Source: Sphaerosporella brunnea (lineage: Eukaryota > Ascomycota > Pezizomycetes > Pezizales > Pyronemataceae). Taken from it: a stretch of DNA of 62,337 bases. Positions within the stretch are counted from its first letter, which is position 1, and every line of letters starts with the position of its first letter. Both the position numbers and the translations under genes were made by a program. Positions 44,990 through 54,022 of this stretch are shown piece by piece. The notes under the pieces are model-generated. The model had not been told where the DNA came from. It did not search any database and saw nothing but the letters and a program-made list of their open reading frames with translations. Location: NCBI GenBank assembly GCA_008704415.1, contig VXIS01000288.1:1-62337 (forward strand), in the 5' to 3' direction.

Positions 44990-47458
44990 TCACCGCCCAC
45001 CCAACTCCGCGATCCCTTTCTCCAAAATAGCGATGACTTCTCGATAGCGCTGCGCGATAACCTCCTCCGTGACACCTCCACCCGAACCTTCCTCCTCCTC
45101 GTCGGCATATAGAAAGGAGAACATCACTCTCCGCCATGCGTTCAACGTACCCGACAGGCACTCTCGTGCGCCAGGCTCCAGAGTCGGGAGCACAAAGATT
45201 TTGAAGTTTGCGGGCAGCGTGTGCGTCGTTTTGTTGTTCCTCGCTGCTTGCCACGGCTCTGCCTCGCCCGGCGCGGGCGGCTTGAAGATGGTGTGCCGCG
45301 GGGGCGGGTCGCGGCGTTGCCCCGACTTTGTGTAGTAGATGCCGATCCAGAGCAGGACGTAGAAGAAGCTTTCCAGGTCGTGCAGCGGGGTGTGGACCAG
45401 GCCCGGGCGGGGCAGGAGCACATCCAACGCCATGAAATCGAAGGTGCCGGTGCGGTGCGCGGCGCCGCTGGTGCGGGTGCGGTCGTTGAATATGGCGAGG
45501 TCGAAATCGATCAAGAAACCACCCGGCGTGGCCGGGTGGAGGAGGATGTTGTTTTTGCTCACGTCGCGGTGGAGGACGCCGTGTTTGGTGTACATGTATC
45601 TGTGCCCTTCGATCGCCTGCTTCAGGCACAGGAGGAGATTTGTGTAGGTGCCGAATTGCAGCAGGGGCCGGCCGACCGGGCCGCTGAGTAGCCGCGTGTG
45701 GACCCGATTATCGCAGGTGTGTCCAGCGTGGAACAAATTTGTGCTGGTCTTGGTGGGAGCCGGGTATTGCGCGGCGGCGGCGGCGTTGAAACACGTTGAC
45801 ACAGCCGAGGCAGGACGCAGGTTGGCGATTTCGTCGAGGTGCAGCCGACCCGCGGACAGGGGGACGCACAGATCGCTGTGCCAGATATAGCGGGCCACGC
45901 CTTCGGTCCCTTCCTCAGCCAACCCAAGGAAGCAACCCTCAGGGTCTCTTTCGAACGAGCGCCATTGATCTTTCACCACGTACAGCCACGGTGAGCCCGG
46001 GCCCTCCTCGCGGGGACGAGCCTTCCAACAAACACTTCCACGGGTGGCGATGGCGATGCGGCGAGAGATCGGCTCCGGATGCAGCGACAGCGCAGTCCAG
46101 GCAGTGCACGGAAACGAGGACAGCGAGCCGTGCGGAAGCGTGAGGCCCTCGGTGGCGGCCGGGAATTCCGGGATTGCGGCCGGCACATAGACGTAAGGGT
46201 AGGAATCGAGAGGGGTGGGGAGACGGTCGTTCGCAGCGGGTTGGCACTCGGGGTTTTCCTCATCGCCCTGCGAATCCGGCGCAGGAACCACGTCCGGCAT
46301 GTCCGCGTCGTCGTCGGCCGGCGGGGCTGCGAGGCTGCAGTGCACGGTAGGGTCGAACACCACCTCACCCGTCTCGGTCTGAAACAAAATCGAAGGGTCG
46401 AAGCCGACATCTGCGGCACTCATCGTGGCGTAGGAGGTGATGGTGGCCAAGAACTGCCCCGGTTCGTCGTGGATGTTGATCAGGGAGGATCCGCACGCAC
46501 CGGCACGGTCAAACCGCCAGACACGGAGGTCGGACCCGCACAACGTGAACGCGGGCACCCAGCGGCGATTAGGCTGGCAGCCGAAGACTTCGCGCGCGTA
46601 GTTCGCCACCTGGAGGATCGTGTCGTCGAGGTTCGATTTGGCCGGGTTTGACTTCAGCTCGCCGACAATGCGCACATCCAACCAGGACAGATCCCGTTGC
46701 CCGTCATGGTGCGGCCCGACAACAACAACGTCCGTTTTGCGCTCGCAATCGCCGTCGTCGAGGACGACTGAGCCTGCGGGCACGTATTCGAAGGTGTCGA
46801 CCGCACTCGGCCACACGCTGGCAGCGCGCAGAGCGGAGAGCAGTTCCAGCAGAAAGCCGAGCACTTTGGGCTCCGTCGGATTCGCCGGCCACGCGGTCCA
46901 GCCGGCGCCAGGGTCGTAGAGACGTCGTTCGATCGCGTACTGCAGCATCGCGCGCGCCGACTCGGTGACGGGAAACGAGCGCCACATGTCGCCAACTCCG
47001 AAGGCGACTTTGCCGTACAGCTCATCGTAGAGCAGCAAGTCCATCTCGCTTCGGCGAGTCTTCGACGGGTCCGCGCGCGCGCCTTCAACGTTGTGCGCGT
47101 GCTCGCGCACGCTTTCCGAGTTGCGCTTGCAGGGCGTTTCCTTCTCCGCGGGCGGCGCGAAAGAGGCGCGTTTAGGCTTTCGCGATTGGCGGTGCGCGGG
47201 CCACGCCTGACGATCGGTGACCGACGGCGTCCGAGGAAAGCTGGCTCGCGGCGGTGCATCGCGGCTGATCGATGACGAGGACGGTGCGGCGTCGAAGCGC
47301 GGGGGAGGTGGTGGCAGCGGGCGAGCCAGCGGGGAGGGCGGGGGGGATGGATTCACGGAGGCCGAATGGAAGGGGGCGGGTCGCGCCGAGGAATACGGTG
47401 AAGGACGCGACGGTGTGTGCTCTTCAGCCCGAGGACGCTTGCCGAGCGAGGACGTCAT
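44990..47458 (-). CDS. FunK1 fungal-type protein kinase with N-terminal PD-(D/E)XK-like domain, 822 aa
   Basis: One uninterrupted frame, no intron. Residues 1-135 are disordered, rich in Pro, Ser and Arg, with basic clusters suggesting nuclear entry. Residues about 145-345 form the FunK1 N-terminal region: TDVVVVG (Asp243) and VRIVGELKS (Glu267, Lys269) give the acid...E-x-K layout of a PD-(D/E)XK nuclease fold, followed by the ILQVANYAREVFGCQPNRRW helix. Residues 380-420 are an acidic linker. The kinase lobe carries YVVKDQW (Lys496), VLHRDVSKNNILL (Asp632, Asn637), LIDFDLA (Asp651; DFD in place of DFG, as is usual for FunK1) and GTFDFMALDVL. All catalytic positions are present, so it is probably an active Ser/Thr-type kinase. 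FunK1 genes are expanded in mushroom-forming fungi; their substrates are not established. Nuclease activity is inference. Three GATA motifs lie 145-190 bp upstream. Confidence 0.9.
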   Translation of the reverse strand: MTSSLGKRPRAEEHTPSRPSPYSSARPAPFHSASVNPSPPPSPLARPLPPPPPRFDAAPSSSSISRDAPPRASFPRTPSVTDRQAWPAHRQSRKPKRASFAPPAEKETPCKRNSESVREHAHNVEGARADPSKTRRSEMDLLLYDELYGKVAFGVGDMWRSFPVTESARAMLQYAIERRLYDPGAGWTAWPANPTEPKVLGFLLELLSALRAASVWPSAVDTFEYVPAGSVVLDDGDCERKTDVVVVGPHHDGQRDLSWLDVRIVGELKSNPAKSNLDDTILQVANYAREVFGCQPNRRWVPAFTLCGSDLRVWRFDRAGACGSSLINIHDEPGQFLATITSYATMSAADVGFDPSILFQTETGEVVFDPTVHCSLAAPPADDDADMPDVVPAPDSQGDEENPECQPAANDRLPTPLDSYPYVYVPAAIPEFPAATEGLTLPHGSLSSFPCTAWTALSLHPEPISRRIAIATRGSVCWKARPREEGPGSPWLYVVKDQWRSFERDPEGCFLGLAEEGTEGVARYIWHSDLCVPLSAGRLHLDEIANLRPASAVSTCFNAAAAAQYPAPTKTSTNLFHAGHTCDNRVHTRLLSGPVGRPLLQFGTYTNLLLCLKQAIEGHRYMYTKHGVLHRDVSKNNILLHPATPGGFLIDFDLAIFNDRTRTSGAAHRTGTFDFMALDVLLPRPGLVHTPLHDLESFFYVLLWIGIYYTKSGQRRDPPPRHTIFKPPAPGEAEPWQAARNNKTTHTLPANFKIFVLPTLEPGARECLSGTLNAWRRVMFSFLYADEEEEGSGGGVTEEVIAQRYREVIAILEKGIAELGGR

Positions 47459-47601
47459 CGATGGGAAGAAGCGGCGGGCGTGTTGAATGGGTTTGCGTGT
47501 TGAATGTGTTTGCGGTGGTGCGTGCAGTGGGTGGGGCTTTGTTTGTTTTGATTTCGTCGCGTTGTCATGGCGACGAGGTGCGCTTCACGACACGCGTGGA
47601 T

Positions 47602-47645
47602 GATAAGATGCGATCTGACAACGATCAAGCGAAGATAAGATAAGA
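47602..47645. promoter_or_regulatory. cluster of three GATA motifs upstream of the kinase gene
   Basis: TGATAAGA at 47601 and AGATAAGATAAGA at 47633 fit the WGATAR site bound by fungal GATA-type regulators, which often act in nitrogen or light responses. They lie 145-190 bp before the kinase start codon. Binding is inferred only from the motif. Confidence 0.35.
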
Positions 47646-48264
47646 TGCGCGGGGCTCCGATTGTGTGAATCGATTAGATTTGACAACGTGACTGTCGCGA
47701 TCAGATTAGATCAGATCGCGCTGGCGCCAGCGTTATCCATTCGATCGCTGGTCACGACTCTACGCCAGCATCCTCAGTTGCGCGTGCTTGGCCTAAGTAT
47801 ACTCGATGAATTCAGAAAGATCGCGACAGCGCTACACTAGAGCGGGTAACACTAACCCGCCAAAATCGAATCACCGATTTCGGTCTATTCCGACCTTTCT
47901 TTCTTTATTCGGGGAACGCTTCCTTGAATTAGTGTGCTTTGCGCCTCCATATCATCATCTAGCATCATGTCTTTTTTTTGAGCCTAGATTCAATCTTTTT
48001 GGAGAAATTTTGGGGTAGCTACTGATTTTTCTTTGCCAGCCTATGGTTCTCGCCGCGGCTTTTTTGGTGGTGTGCGGTAACCCGGACTGTTTAGCGCTCT
48101 CCCGATCTTTTTGAATGCAAGGAGTGCTTGTGTGTACTCGCAGAACAGTTTTGCGTTACCGGATCGCGTGTGCTCGGGACAGCAGTTGAGGTCCTGGAGT
48201 TGGGAGCGGGAGGGTGGGACGGGTCGTCGGCTTGAGGGTACCGGCGGCGAAACCTCGTGCTAAG
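47646..48264. other. intergenic
   Basis: GATCAGATTAGATCAGATC-type decayed repeats near 47690-47720, then sequence without visible genes. Confidence 0.4.
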
Positions 48265-48690
48265 GCTGTTACTCTCAACGGAATGAGCTGAAACTCGCAA
48301 ATATAGGGCATTAGAGAACGCCGTTTCTCCCTCTGTTCTCAGAGTTGTGCCCCCATGGATGGTGGATTTGTGGGGTGGCCTCGCAGAGGTCCAATGGCTT
48401 GTCCGGTTCAAAAATAGCTGGAATGACCTGAAACTGGCAAATATAGGGCATTAAAGAACGCTCTTGCTCCCTATGTATTCACACTCATCCCCCCATAGAT
48501 GGTTGTTGTGTGGGGTGGCCCCGCGGAGGTCCTATGTCCTGTCCGTTTCAACAATAGCGGGAAGCTGTTACTCTCAATGGAATGAGCTGAAACCGGCAAA
48601 TATAGGGCATTAAAGGACGCTCTGTCTCCCGCTGTATTCAGATTTATCCCCCCATAGATGGTGATTGTGTGGGGTGGCCCCGCGGAGCTC
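48265..48690. repeat. three-copy tandem repeat, about 149-bp period
   Basis: Units starting near 48265, 48414 and 48563 share GGAATGA(G/C)CTGAAAC, GCAAATATAGGGCATTA and TGTGGGGTGGCC(C/T)CGC. Units 1 and 3 are closest, sharing GCTGTTACTCTCAA at the start. No frame is kept through the array. Confidence 0.8.
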
Positions 48691-49111
48691 CACCATGCCT
48701 GTATGTGCGTGTGGTTCCAGGTTCAAGACACGGACCCAAAGCTTCTTGCACGAACGACTCGCCAAAGGCTATCCCCGCGGACCGACGTATGCTTGGCAAG
48801 TCCTGTGTAGTCGCGCATTTTCTCTGCATTCAGTGTACATGCCGTATATTTCCTATGTACACTATATAGTTCCTCCCCGGCACGGGCATTTTGTCAGCCG
48901 TTAAAAAACCTGAATCCCCTAATAGCTTCACCAGGAAAAAGGTACTGACTCAGCCTCGCTCCCTGCCTCCGCCGCTGCCCTGTCAGTAAGTTCATATGAA
49001 GCACGGGGTTTTTAACCAACCATCTTACCAACGTCAACCTGACCTCTCACTCGCATCAAAACAAACACCCTGCTTGAGCTGTTGTCAGTATGCGCCAAAC
49101 AACATATGCCG
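48691..49111. other. no gene recognised
   Basis: Sequence downstream of the minus-strand gene at 49112-50373, presumably including its 3' untranslated region. Confidence 0.4.
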
Positions 49112-50373
49112 CTAAGCCCGCTTGGCCGGCTGCCTCAAGAATCGATCCTGCAAAGGCCCGATAGCCTTTGGGTTGCCGACATCCGTATCGCGCACTACAG
49201 TGGCAACAAGGACACGCACCCCGGGGCGTTTTAATGTGTCCAAGACGAACTTCACAGCGGGGCTGCGTGAGAAGCTTCGGGAGACCTTCCCGCAATGGAA
49301 AGCATCAAGAGTAGCCAACACCTCCATATTGGTGGTGTTGATCATTCGAGTTTCCGCGGGACGTGCTCCACTCTCTTCTCCGCCTGGCATGTCGAGCAAG
49401 AGAAGACCGTCCATGCTATAGGCAACAACCGCTGGTGACGAACTCTCGTTCGCCGGGGTCTTCGCAGTCTTCGACCAGCGGGCCACGAAGTCGAGAAATC
49501 TCGGCGTGAGTTTCTCCCTTCTGGCTTTGTCCTTCGGATGGGTACGTGGGGCCGCATCACCTTCAATCGAAGTGATGGAGATCTGTGCGCCTTCTAAAGG
49601 TTCTTGAATCTTGCGCGTCAGCCCTTTCCGCTTCTGGACTGGCCGCGGAGAAACATCACGAGAGGACGCATTTCGTCCCGCTGCGCCAGCAGGCTCGCCA
49701 TCCTTGTAGCGAATTCAGAAACGACACAAACAGTGTCGAAGCTGCACACCTCATTGCGACCATAGATCACATCCCTCGATCCCGGAGTCCGGGACTGGGG
49801 TACCTGAAAACGACGCGTGCTGGCGGCTCGGATCGTAAAGACCGATCAGTACCCATCGCTGGGAGCGATCCATACCAACGGGTCCGAACCCTCGACTGCT
49901 GTGCGGGCAAATCGTGGACGCCAGTAGCTTGGTGGACAACCGCCTCATCCACGAGTTGGATTCAGCGGACGAGCGGTTGAAGTCATCAGCTTGGACAACA
50001 TCGCCATTACCCACGAGTTCGTTCTCATCGGGCGTATGGTCGACGTCATCCTGGACAACCTCCTCATCCACGAGTTGGGGCTCAGCGGACGAACTGTTGA
50101 AGTCATCAGCTTGGACAACATCGGCATTACCCACGAGTTGGTTCTCATCGCGCGTATGGTCGTCGACGTCATCCTGGACAACATCGCCATTACCCACGGG
50201 TTCGTTCTCATCGGGCGTATGGGCAAGGTCATCCGCCTGCTGGACAACATCATCTGGCTCGCCGACCTCGGTCGCACGTAGGGTGAGTTGGAATTAGGGT
50301 TTCTTGGACCACCATCGCGAGTGACGGTGGGTGGTTGAGAATTCTTGAGGGTAAAGTCGTAGCATGCTCTCAT
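49112..50373 (-). CDS. four-exon protein with acidic tandem repeats, 368 aa
   Basis: Model: exons 50373-50313, 50253-49853, 49803-49750 and 49702-49112. Introns are 59, 49 and 47 bp (donors GTGGTC, GTACTG, GTGTGC; acceptors CAG, CAG, AAG). The donors are not all strong, but total length stays in frame through four exons to one stop, which is hard to get by chance. Residues about 21-110 are acidic repeats of DENELVGNGDVVQ and VVQADDFNSSSAE. The middle is basic (PVQKRKGLTRKI). The C-terminal 150 residues look globular (YSMDGLLLLDMPGG, KFVLDTLKRPGVRVLVATVV). No family was recognised. First-exon choice is the weakest part; the start context is poor. hAT-like element B1 lies 185 bp upstream. Confidence 0.6.
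49930..50250. repeat. coding minisatellite in the four-exon gene
   Basis: Alternating units built on CTCGTGGGTAATGSCGATGT and GTCCAAGCTGATGACTTCAA (minus-strand sense), and CACGAGTTNG blocks on the plus strand. They encode the acidic repeats of the gene at 49112-50373. Near-identity between units suggests recent unequal exchange. Confidence 0.65.
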
Positions 50374-50557
50374 CAAGTTTCATTATCCCTGCCAATGCAG
50401 GAAGTATACTCTCTGTATTCATATAGCGGCACCCCACTCAGATTTTTATCTGCAGCCGGGCCACGCCACATGATTGCCATCAGCAGTGGGATAGACCTCG
50501 ACGGCACCTACTGCGCCAATGCCTACGCCTCCAGTGCTGCTTACACGGTGTTGGTGG

Positions 50558-51228
50558 CAGCCTTCCGTACGGTCCGTTCGGTCCCGTCCTGACTCTCGAC
50601 CGGACTGGATCGCAAGTGACGATCCAGTCTTCAGGAAAGACCAGGACCGACAGTCTTTTTGGTACTGCGGCCTGGACCGGCTGCAGTCGACTGCAATCGA
50701 CCATGTCCACAGTCAACCCTTATGTTGTGCAATATCAGTTGTCGATTTTCTACAAATACATGGCCGCCATTCCGCCGTCCTATCATTCCATTATCCCGCT
50801 CTCACGGTCGTGTGCTCTTCAACCCCCCCACCCTTCTGTTTTCTTTTCTCAAGCTCCGCTCTGGACAGTGCCTCGAGCATTTCATCAAGCTCCTGTAGAT
50901 CTCCGGAGGTGGTTGTGAAGGGTTATGAACACACCATGACGACGACGCCTAATTTATGAGATGAGAGACTTTCCGGTGGCGAAGGGATTCAAATTTTTTT
51001 TCACCGTGGCTAAGAAAGGGTCCCCCGATTCAGCGGGTACTATCATACACATTACAACCTTACTGATAATCCAGTCGACTGCAGTCGACTACGGTCTTTC
51101 CCCGTCCCTGTCACCCGCGGACTGGATCATACTGGATCGTGGTGGTCCTCCGCCATGGCGGACTGGATCGAATCGTGCCAGCCGGTCCGATCCGGTCTGC
51201 AGTCCTGGACGGACCGTACGGAACACTG
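50558..51228. mobile_element. hAT-like non-autonomous element, copy B1, with target duplication
   Basis: Left end CAGCCTTCCGTACGGTCCGT, right end (reversed) CAGTGTTCCGTACGGTCCGT. A perfect 8-bp duplication, GTTGGTGG, flanks it at 50550-50557 and 51229-51236. Sub-terminal regions are rich in GACTGGATC and CCAGTCNACTGCAGTCGAC repeats. At 671 bp it encodes no transposase. The termini share CAGTGTTCC with B2, but the bodies differ. Confidence 0.9.
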
Positions 51229-51447
51229 GTTGGTGGTGGTTCCGGAGGGCGCATGCACTGATCCCACTGATGACCTGATGGAAAAACTGTGTGTATACCT
51301 GATTGACTCTGCTGCAGGATCGATTTGCACAAGCGGGAGTATTACAATCGTGTAAGCCATATCGCAGAGTGAGCACAAGACATGATGAAACCGAAACTAT
51401 GGTAGTCACATAGTGATCCGAGTATGAACGGGTGTAACAAGGGAGAA

Positions 51448-51532
51448 CTAGGGTATCTGTAGAGATACCCTAGGGCTAGATGTAAGAGCTAGCGCTTTGT
51501 TCTGCACTTCAAGAGGCAGAACCAAGCGCTAG
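51448..51532 (+). promoter_or_regulatory. two stem-loops upstream of the cassette 1 gene
   Basis: The first is a perfect 10-bp stem (CTAGGGTATC at 51448 with GATACCCTAG at 51464) and a 6-base loop. The second is a 17-bp stem with one mismatch (CTAGCGCTTTGTTCTGC at 51489 with GCAGAACCAAGCGCTAG at 51516) and a 10-base loop. Both occur in related form in cassette 2. They could be protein-binding palindromes, transposase sites or RNA structure. Confidence 0.6.
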
Positions 51533-51666
51533 GCTCCGTTCCTCGCAATCAACACTTGTACATACCCTGCTCTCGACTCCGACTCCATCCATAGCATCTA
51601 CAGCCTCCCTTCGTCTCGTCTTGCATCTCTCCTTTTTTTCCTTCTTCTTCCTTCTCGCTTGACGTC

Positions 51667-52187
51667 ATGGCCGCCTTCATTCGCCGCTTGTTTCAGGGTC
51701 GCGCTGCGGGTGCGACTGCTCCTGACACTGCGGTTGCTACTTCGTCTCCTGACGCTCCTGACGACGCTGCGGTTGTGACTGCCGCTGCTGACGGTGAAAT
51801 CTCTGAAACCACCGGTATCTAACTACCTCTTCCACTCTACCGAGCCTTGCCTGACAACCAACCAATAGTTCCGTCGCCGCCCACCATTCCTGCGTCTGAT
51901 GTCAAGAAAGCCAAGCGCAACGCTAAGCGCAAGGCTCAGCGCAAGGTGAACCCCCAGACCCCAACAACCGACAGCATTCGCTCTGACATCATCAGCAGAA
52001 GGCTCGCCAGCAGGAAAAGAAGCCCGAAAATGACCTCGCAGTCACCGCGGGACCGGCGTCGGTGTCGGCTGGTCAAAAACCTAGGTCCATTTTCGTCGAC
52101 TGTTCCAATCATACAGGCATGGAGATCGCCTGGAAACCCAACGACACCGGTTCAGGAGTTGTATTCACATTTCGTGGCTGCACCTAG
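51667..52187 (+). CDS. small three-exon protein of cassette 1, 138 aa
   Basis: Model: exons 51667-51814, 51869-51945 and 51996-52187. Intron 1 is 54 bp (GTATCT...AATAG); intron 2 is 50 bp (GTGAAC...CATCAG, with a CTGAC branch). A C/T-rich leader precedes the ATG. Phases 1 and 0 join cleanly and give a stop after SIFVDCSNHTGMEIAW and FRGCT. Residues 1-49 are Ala/Asp/Thr-rich after AAFIRRLFQGR; 50-85 are a strongly basic helix (KKAKRNAKRKAQRK); the C-terminal 40 residues look folded. No signal peptide. No known family was recognised. The paralogue at 54023-54516 has the same exon phases and intron lengths, which strongly supports both models. Read without splicing, the first frame stops just inside intron 1. 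Confidence 0.75.
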
Positions 52188-52515
52188 CTCGCGCGAAAAC
52201 ATAGAAGAGATGAGAAAGAATCGGGAGTCCAGCGAAACGAAAAAATCGGCAAAATAACGGGGCGTGTTGGCAGTTACCAGGGCTGAGGAGACGGAATGCG
52301 TCAAAAAATGGTGATGTGGTGTTTGGAGGGAAAGGTTGTCGTCGCTGGTACGGCTGAGATCCATGAAAAATCACGGATTATTGTGCACACTTGAAATCTG
52401 CACGAGAGAGCAGCTTCCGTATATTACAAATTCTTGTGAGCTATTTGGGCGTACCTGGACGTGCGTTAGGTTTTACCGTGTCCCAACACTTAAAAATCCC
52501 GTTCATACTCGGATC

Positions 52516-53112
52516 CAGGGTTGTCAGTAGCCGCCGAAATAGCCAGCCGCGTCGGCCGGCCGGCCAGGCTGCAACGGCTGCATCATCGAGTGATTGTCAG
52601 TGAGCGATATACTAGTACCCCACGGTCATATTATCGAAGCATGCTCCTGCCTACATCACTGGAATGCGGAGCATGAACAGTAGACCGCGGCATGGTTGAA
52701 TCTTTCTTTCCCCGCCGGCGTTGTCTCTTCGGGTTAAGGTCGGGTCGGTCATTGTGCCGAACGCGGGGCATTAAAAGCACTAATCGTTCCGCCGCAGCTA
52801 AAGCGTTGATCGCAATCAAAAGACTGCTCGATCCACCCGAAAAACAACAACTCGGATGAGAGTCGGAATACGGCGCAGCGCAAATGCTGACGTTTTTCTC
52901 ACAAATCTCGCAAGTCCGACGATGTTATGGAAGCCATAGAATGCCTCAAATCCTGGGCGATGGAAGATCTGGTATGTGCGGCGGGTTCTCAAATCCATCA
53001 GGTTGAGCGTATGCTGAGTGACTTGACACAGCGGGGGCGGAGATGCAGGGGTATCTGGAGGTCCTTCAGGTTGCTGAATCTGTATCTCGCGTTCATGTTT
53101 CTTTCCTTGATA
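52516..53112 (+). mobile_element. hAT element fragment, copy A5
   Basis: Starts with CAGGGTTGTCAGTAGCC, a diverged family A terminus, immediately after the end of cassette 1. At 52927-53030 a frame carries EAIECLKSWAMEDLV and GSQIHQVERMLSDL, matching the transposase C-terminal remnant in copy A2. The right terminus is missing after about 53112. Orientation is as in A2. Confidence 0.7.
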
Positions 53113-53148
53113 TATACGGATCGCTGTTGGCTGTGAGGCCCATTTCGG

Positions 53149-53424
53149 TTAGCTGGTAGTGGAACGTGGGGGGTGCGGCTTGCCGCTCAGCGCGTTGATA
53201 CGCGCCTGACGCTCTGTTGAAAGCTGCAGACTGGATGCCGTTGCGACCAATGTCGTGCTTGTCTCGCAGATGCTCCAGTGGGTTCTTGGTAGAAGCCAAT
53301 TGCGAAGTTTGCGACGGTCTTTGGATTCCGGCCCGCTGAGACCTGCGGTCAGCGCTGTCCATGCCATCCGGTCGCTCCATGCAGTATACTTACATCGGTT
53401 GCACCTCCATCTAGTGATGGACAT
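53149..53424 (-). CDS. small two-exon protein of unknown function, about 74 aa
   Basis: Exons 53424-53394 and 53342-53149. The 51-bp intron is textbook: GTAAGT donor, GCTGAC branch and CCGCAG acceptor. The joined frame starts MSITRWRCNR, continues GPESKDRRKLRNWLLPRTHW and ends in a stop. The frame is open upstream to about 53511, so the real protein may be longer with another start. It lies between the two cassettes and beside hAT fragment A5. No family was recognised; the WRCNRC start might be part of a metal site, but this is a guess. Confidence 0.4.
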   Translation of the reverse strand: MSITRWRCNRCKYTAWSDRMAWTALTAGLSGPESKDRRKLRNWLLPRTHWSICETSTTLVATASSLQLSTERQARINALSGKPHPPRSTTS

Positions 53425-53726
53425 GATCCGGCGCAAGCTGAGCCGAGGGGTAGGCTCACTGCGGCTCGGATCATCACGACTTAGGCTCGGTGAGGTGAGC
53501 CGAGCCTGCAAAGCTCGAGCTTCGGCTTGAATTGCTAAACGTTGTCCAGTGCGGCAGGTTGTATCGACGGAGGAGGTCGAACGAGGTCACATTCTGCGCG
53601 CTTCGTCGGCAGCATTATCAGTCTATCTCTGATGTGATGTTCCTCGTGCGGCGGAGCGCCATGAATCATCGCTGCCTTGAGTAAATCCACTCCAATACGC
53701 GGTCAGCAGAGAAAGGAAATCATCAA

Positions 53727-53875
53727 TTGTTGATTGAAACGGACGCCTCAGACTTTGCGATCCGTGGAAGTCTGCGACAAGTGCAGCCAGATAAAAATGA
53801 ATCTATGGTGGATCGCATGATTGAATTCTTCTCAAGAAAACTACATGATGCGGAGAACCGGTATTTAAATCTGCT
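53727..53875 (+). pseudogene. fragment of a Ty3/gypsy polyprotein
   Basis: The frame reads LIETDASDFAIRGSLRQ, then after a hydrophilic insert IEFFSRKLHDAENRY. This matches the start of the gypsy RNase H domain (ETDASDFAIGAVLSQ...FYSRKL..AE.NY). Only about 50 codons remain; no LTR was found nearby. Confidence 0.8.
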
Positions 53876-54022
53876 GTTTCTATCTGACTATAGCCCACTA
53901 TTCCACGTTTGCAAGGCACCAAACCCACCAGTTGACAGACCAACGCGATGTATTTATTGCGTACCCAGAATAGCCACCCATAACAACCTCCACAACACAA
54001 GACGAAACAATATGAGAGCGCC

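Larger units (their letters stand above)
51415..52515 (+). mobile_element. cassette 1: TIR-bounded unit carrying a three-exon gene
   Basis: Both ends carry GATCCGAGTATGAACGGG in inverted orientation (51415 and 52515). The left boundary is also the exact point where similarity with cassette 2 begins. Inside are two stem-loops, a CT-rich leader and the gene at 51667-52187. No target duplication of 2-10 bp was found, and no transposase is encoded, so mobility is inferred only from the inverted ends and the second copy. The right end directly abuts hAT copy A5. Confidence 0.6.

Noticed and set aside
45069..47486. Many long frames on both strands opposite and within the nuclease-kinase gene
   Set aside because: They are shadows of a GC-rich coding frame; only the 822-codon minus frame has conserved kinase and nuclease motifs.
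49767..49952. An alternative frame through the last acidic repeat suggesting a 1-bp deletion in the four-exon gene
   Set aside because: The listed frame joins the next two exons in phase to a stop, whereas the alternative does not, so no frameshift needs to be assumed.
51407..52523. Target duplication around cassette 1
   Set aside because: Flanking sequences CACATAGT and CAGGGTTG do not match at any length from 2 to 10 bp that I could align.
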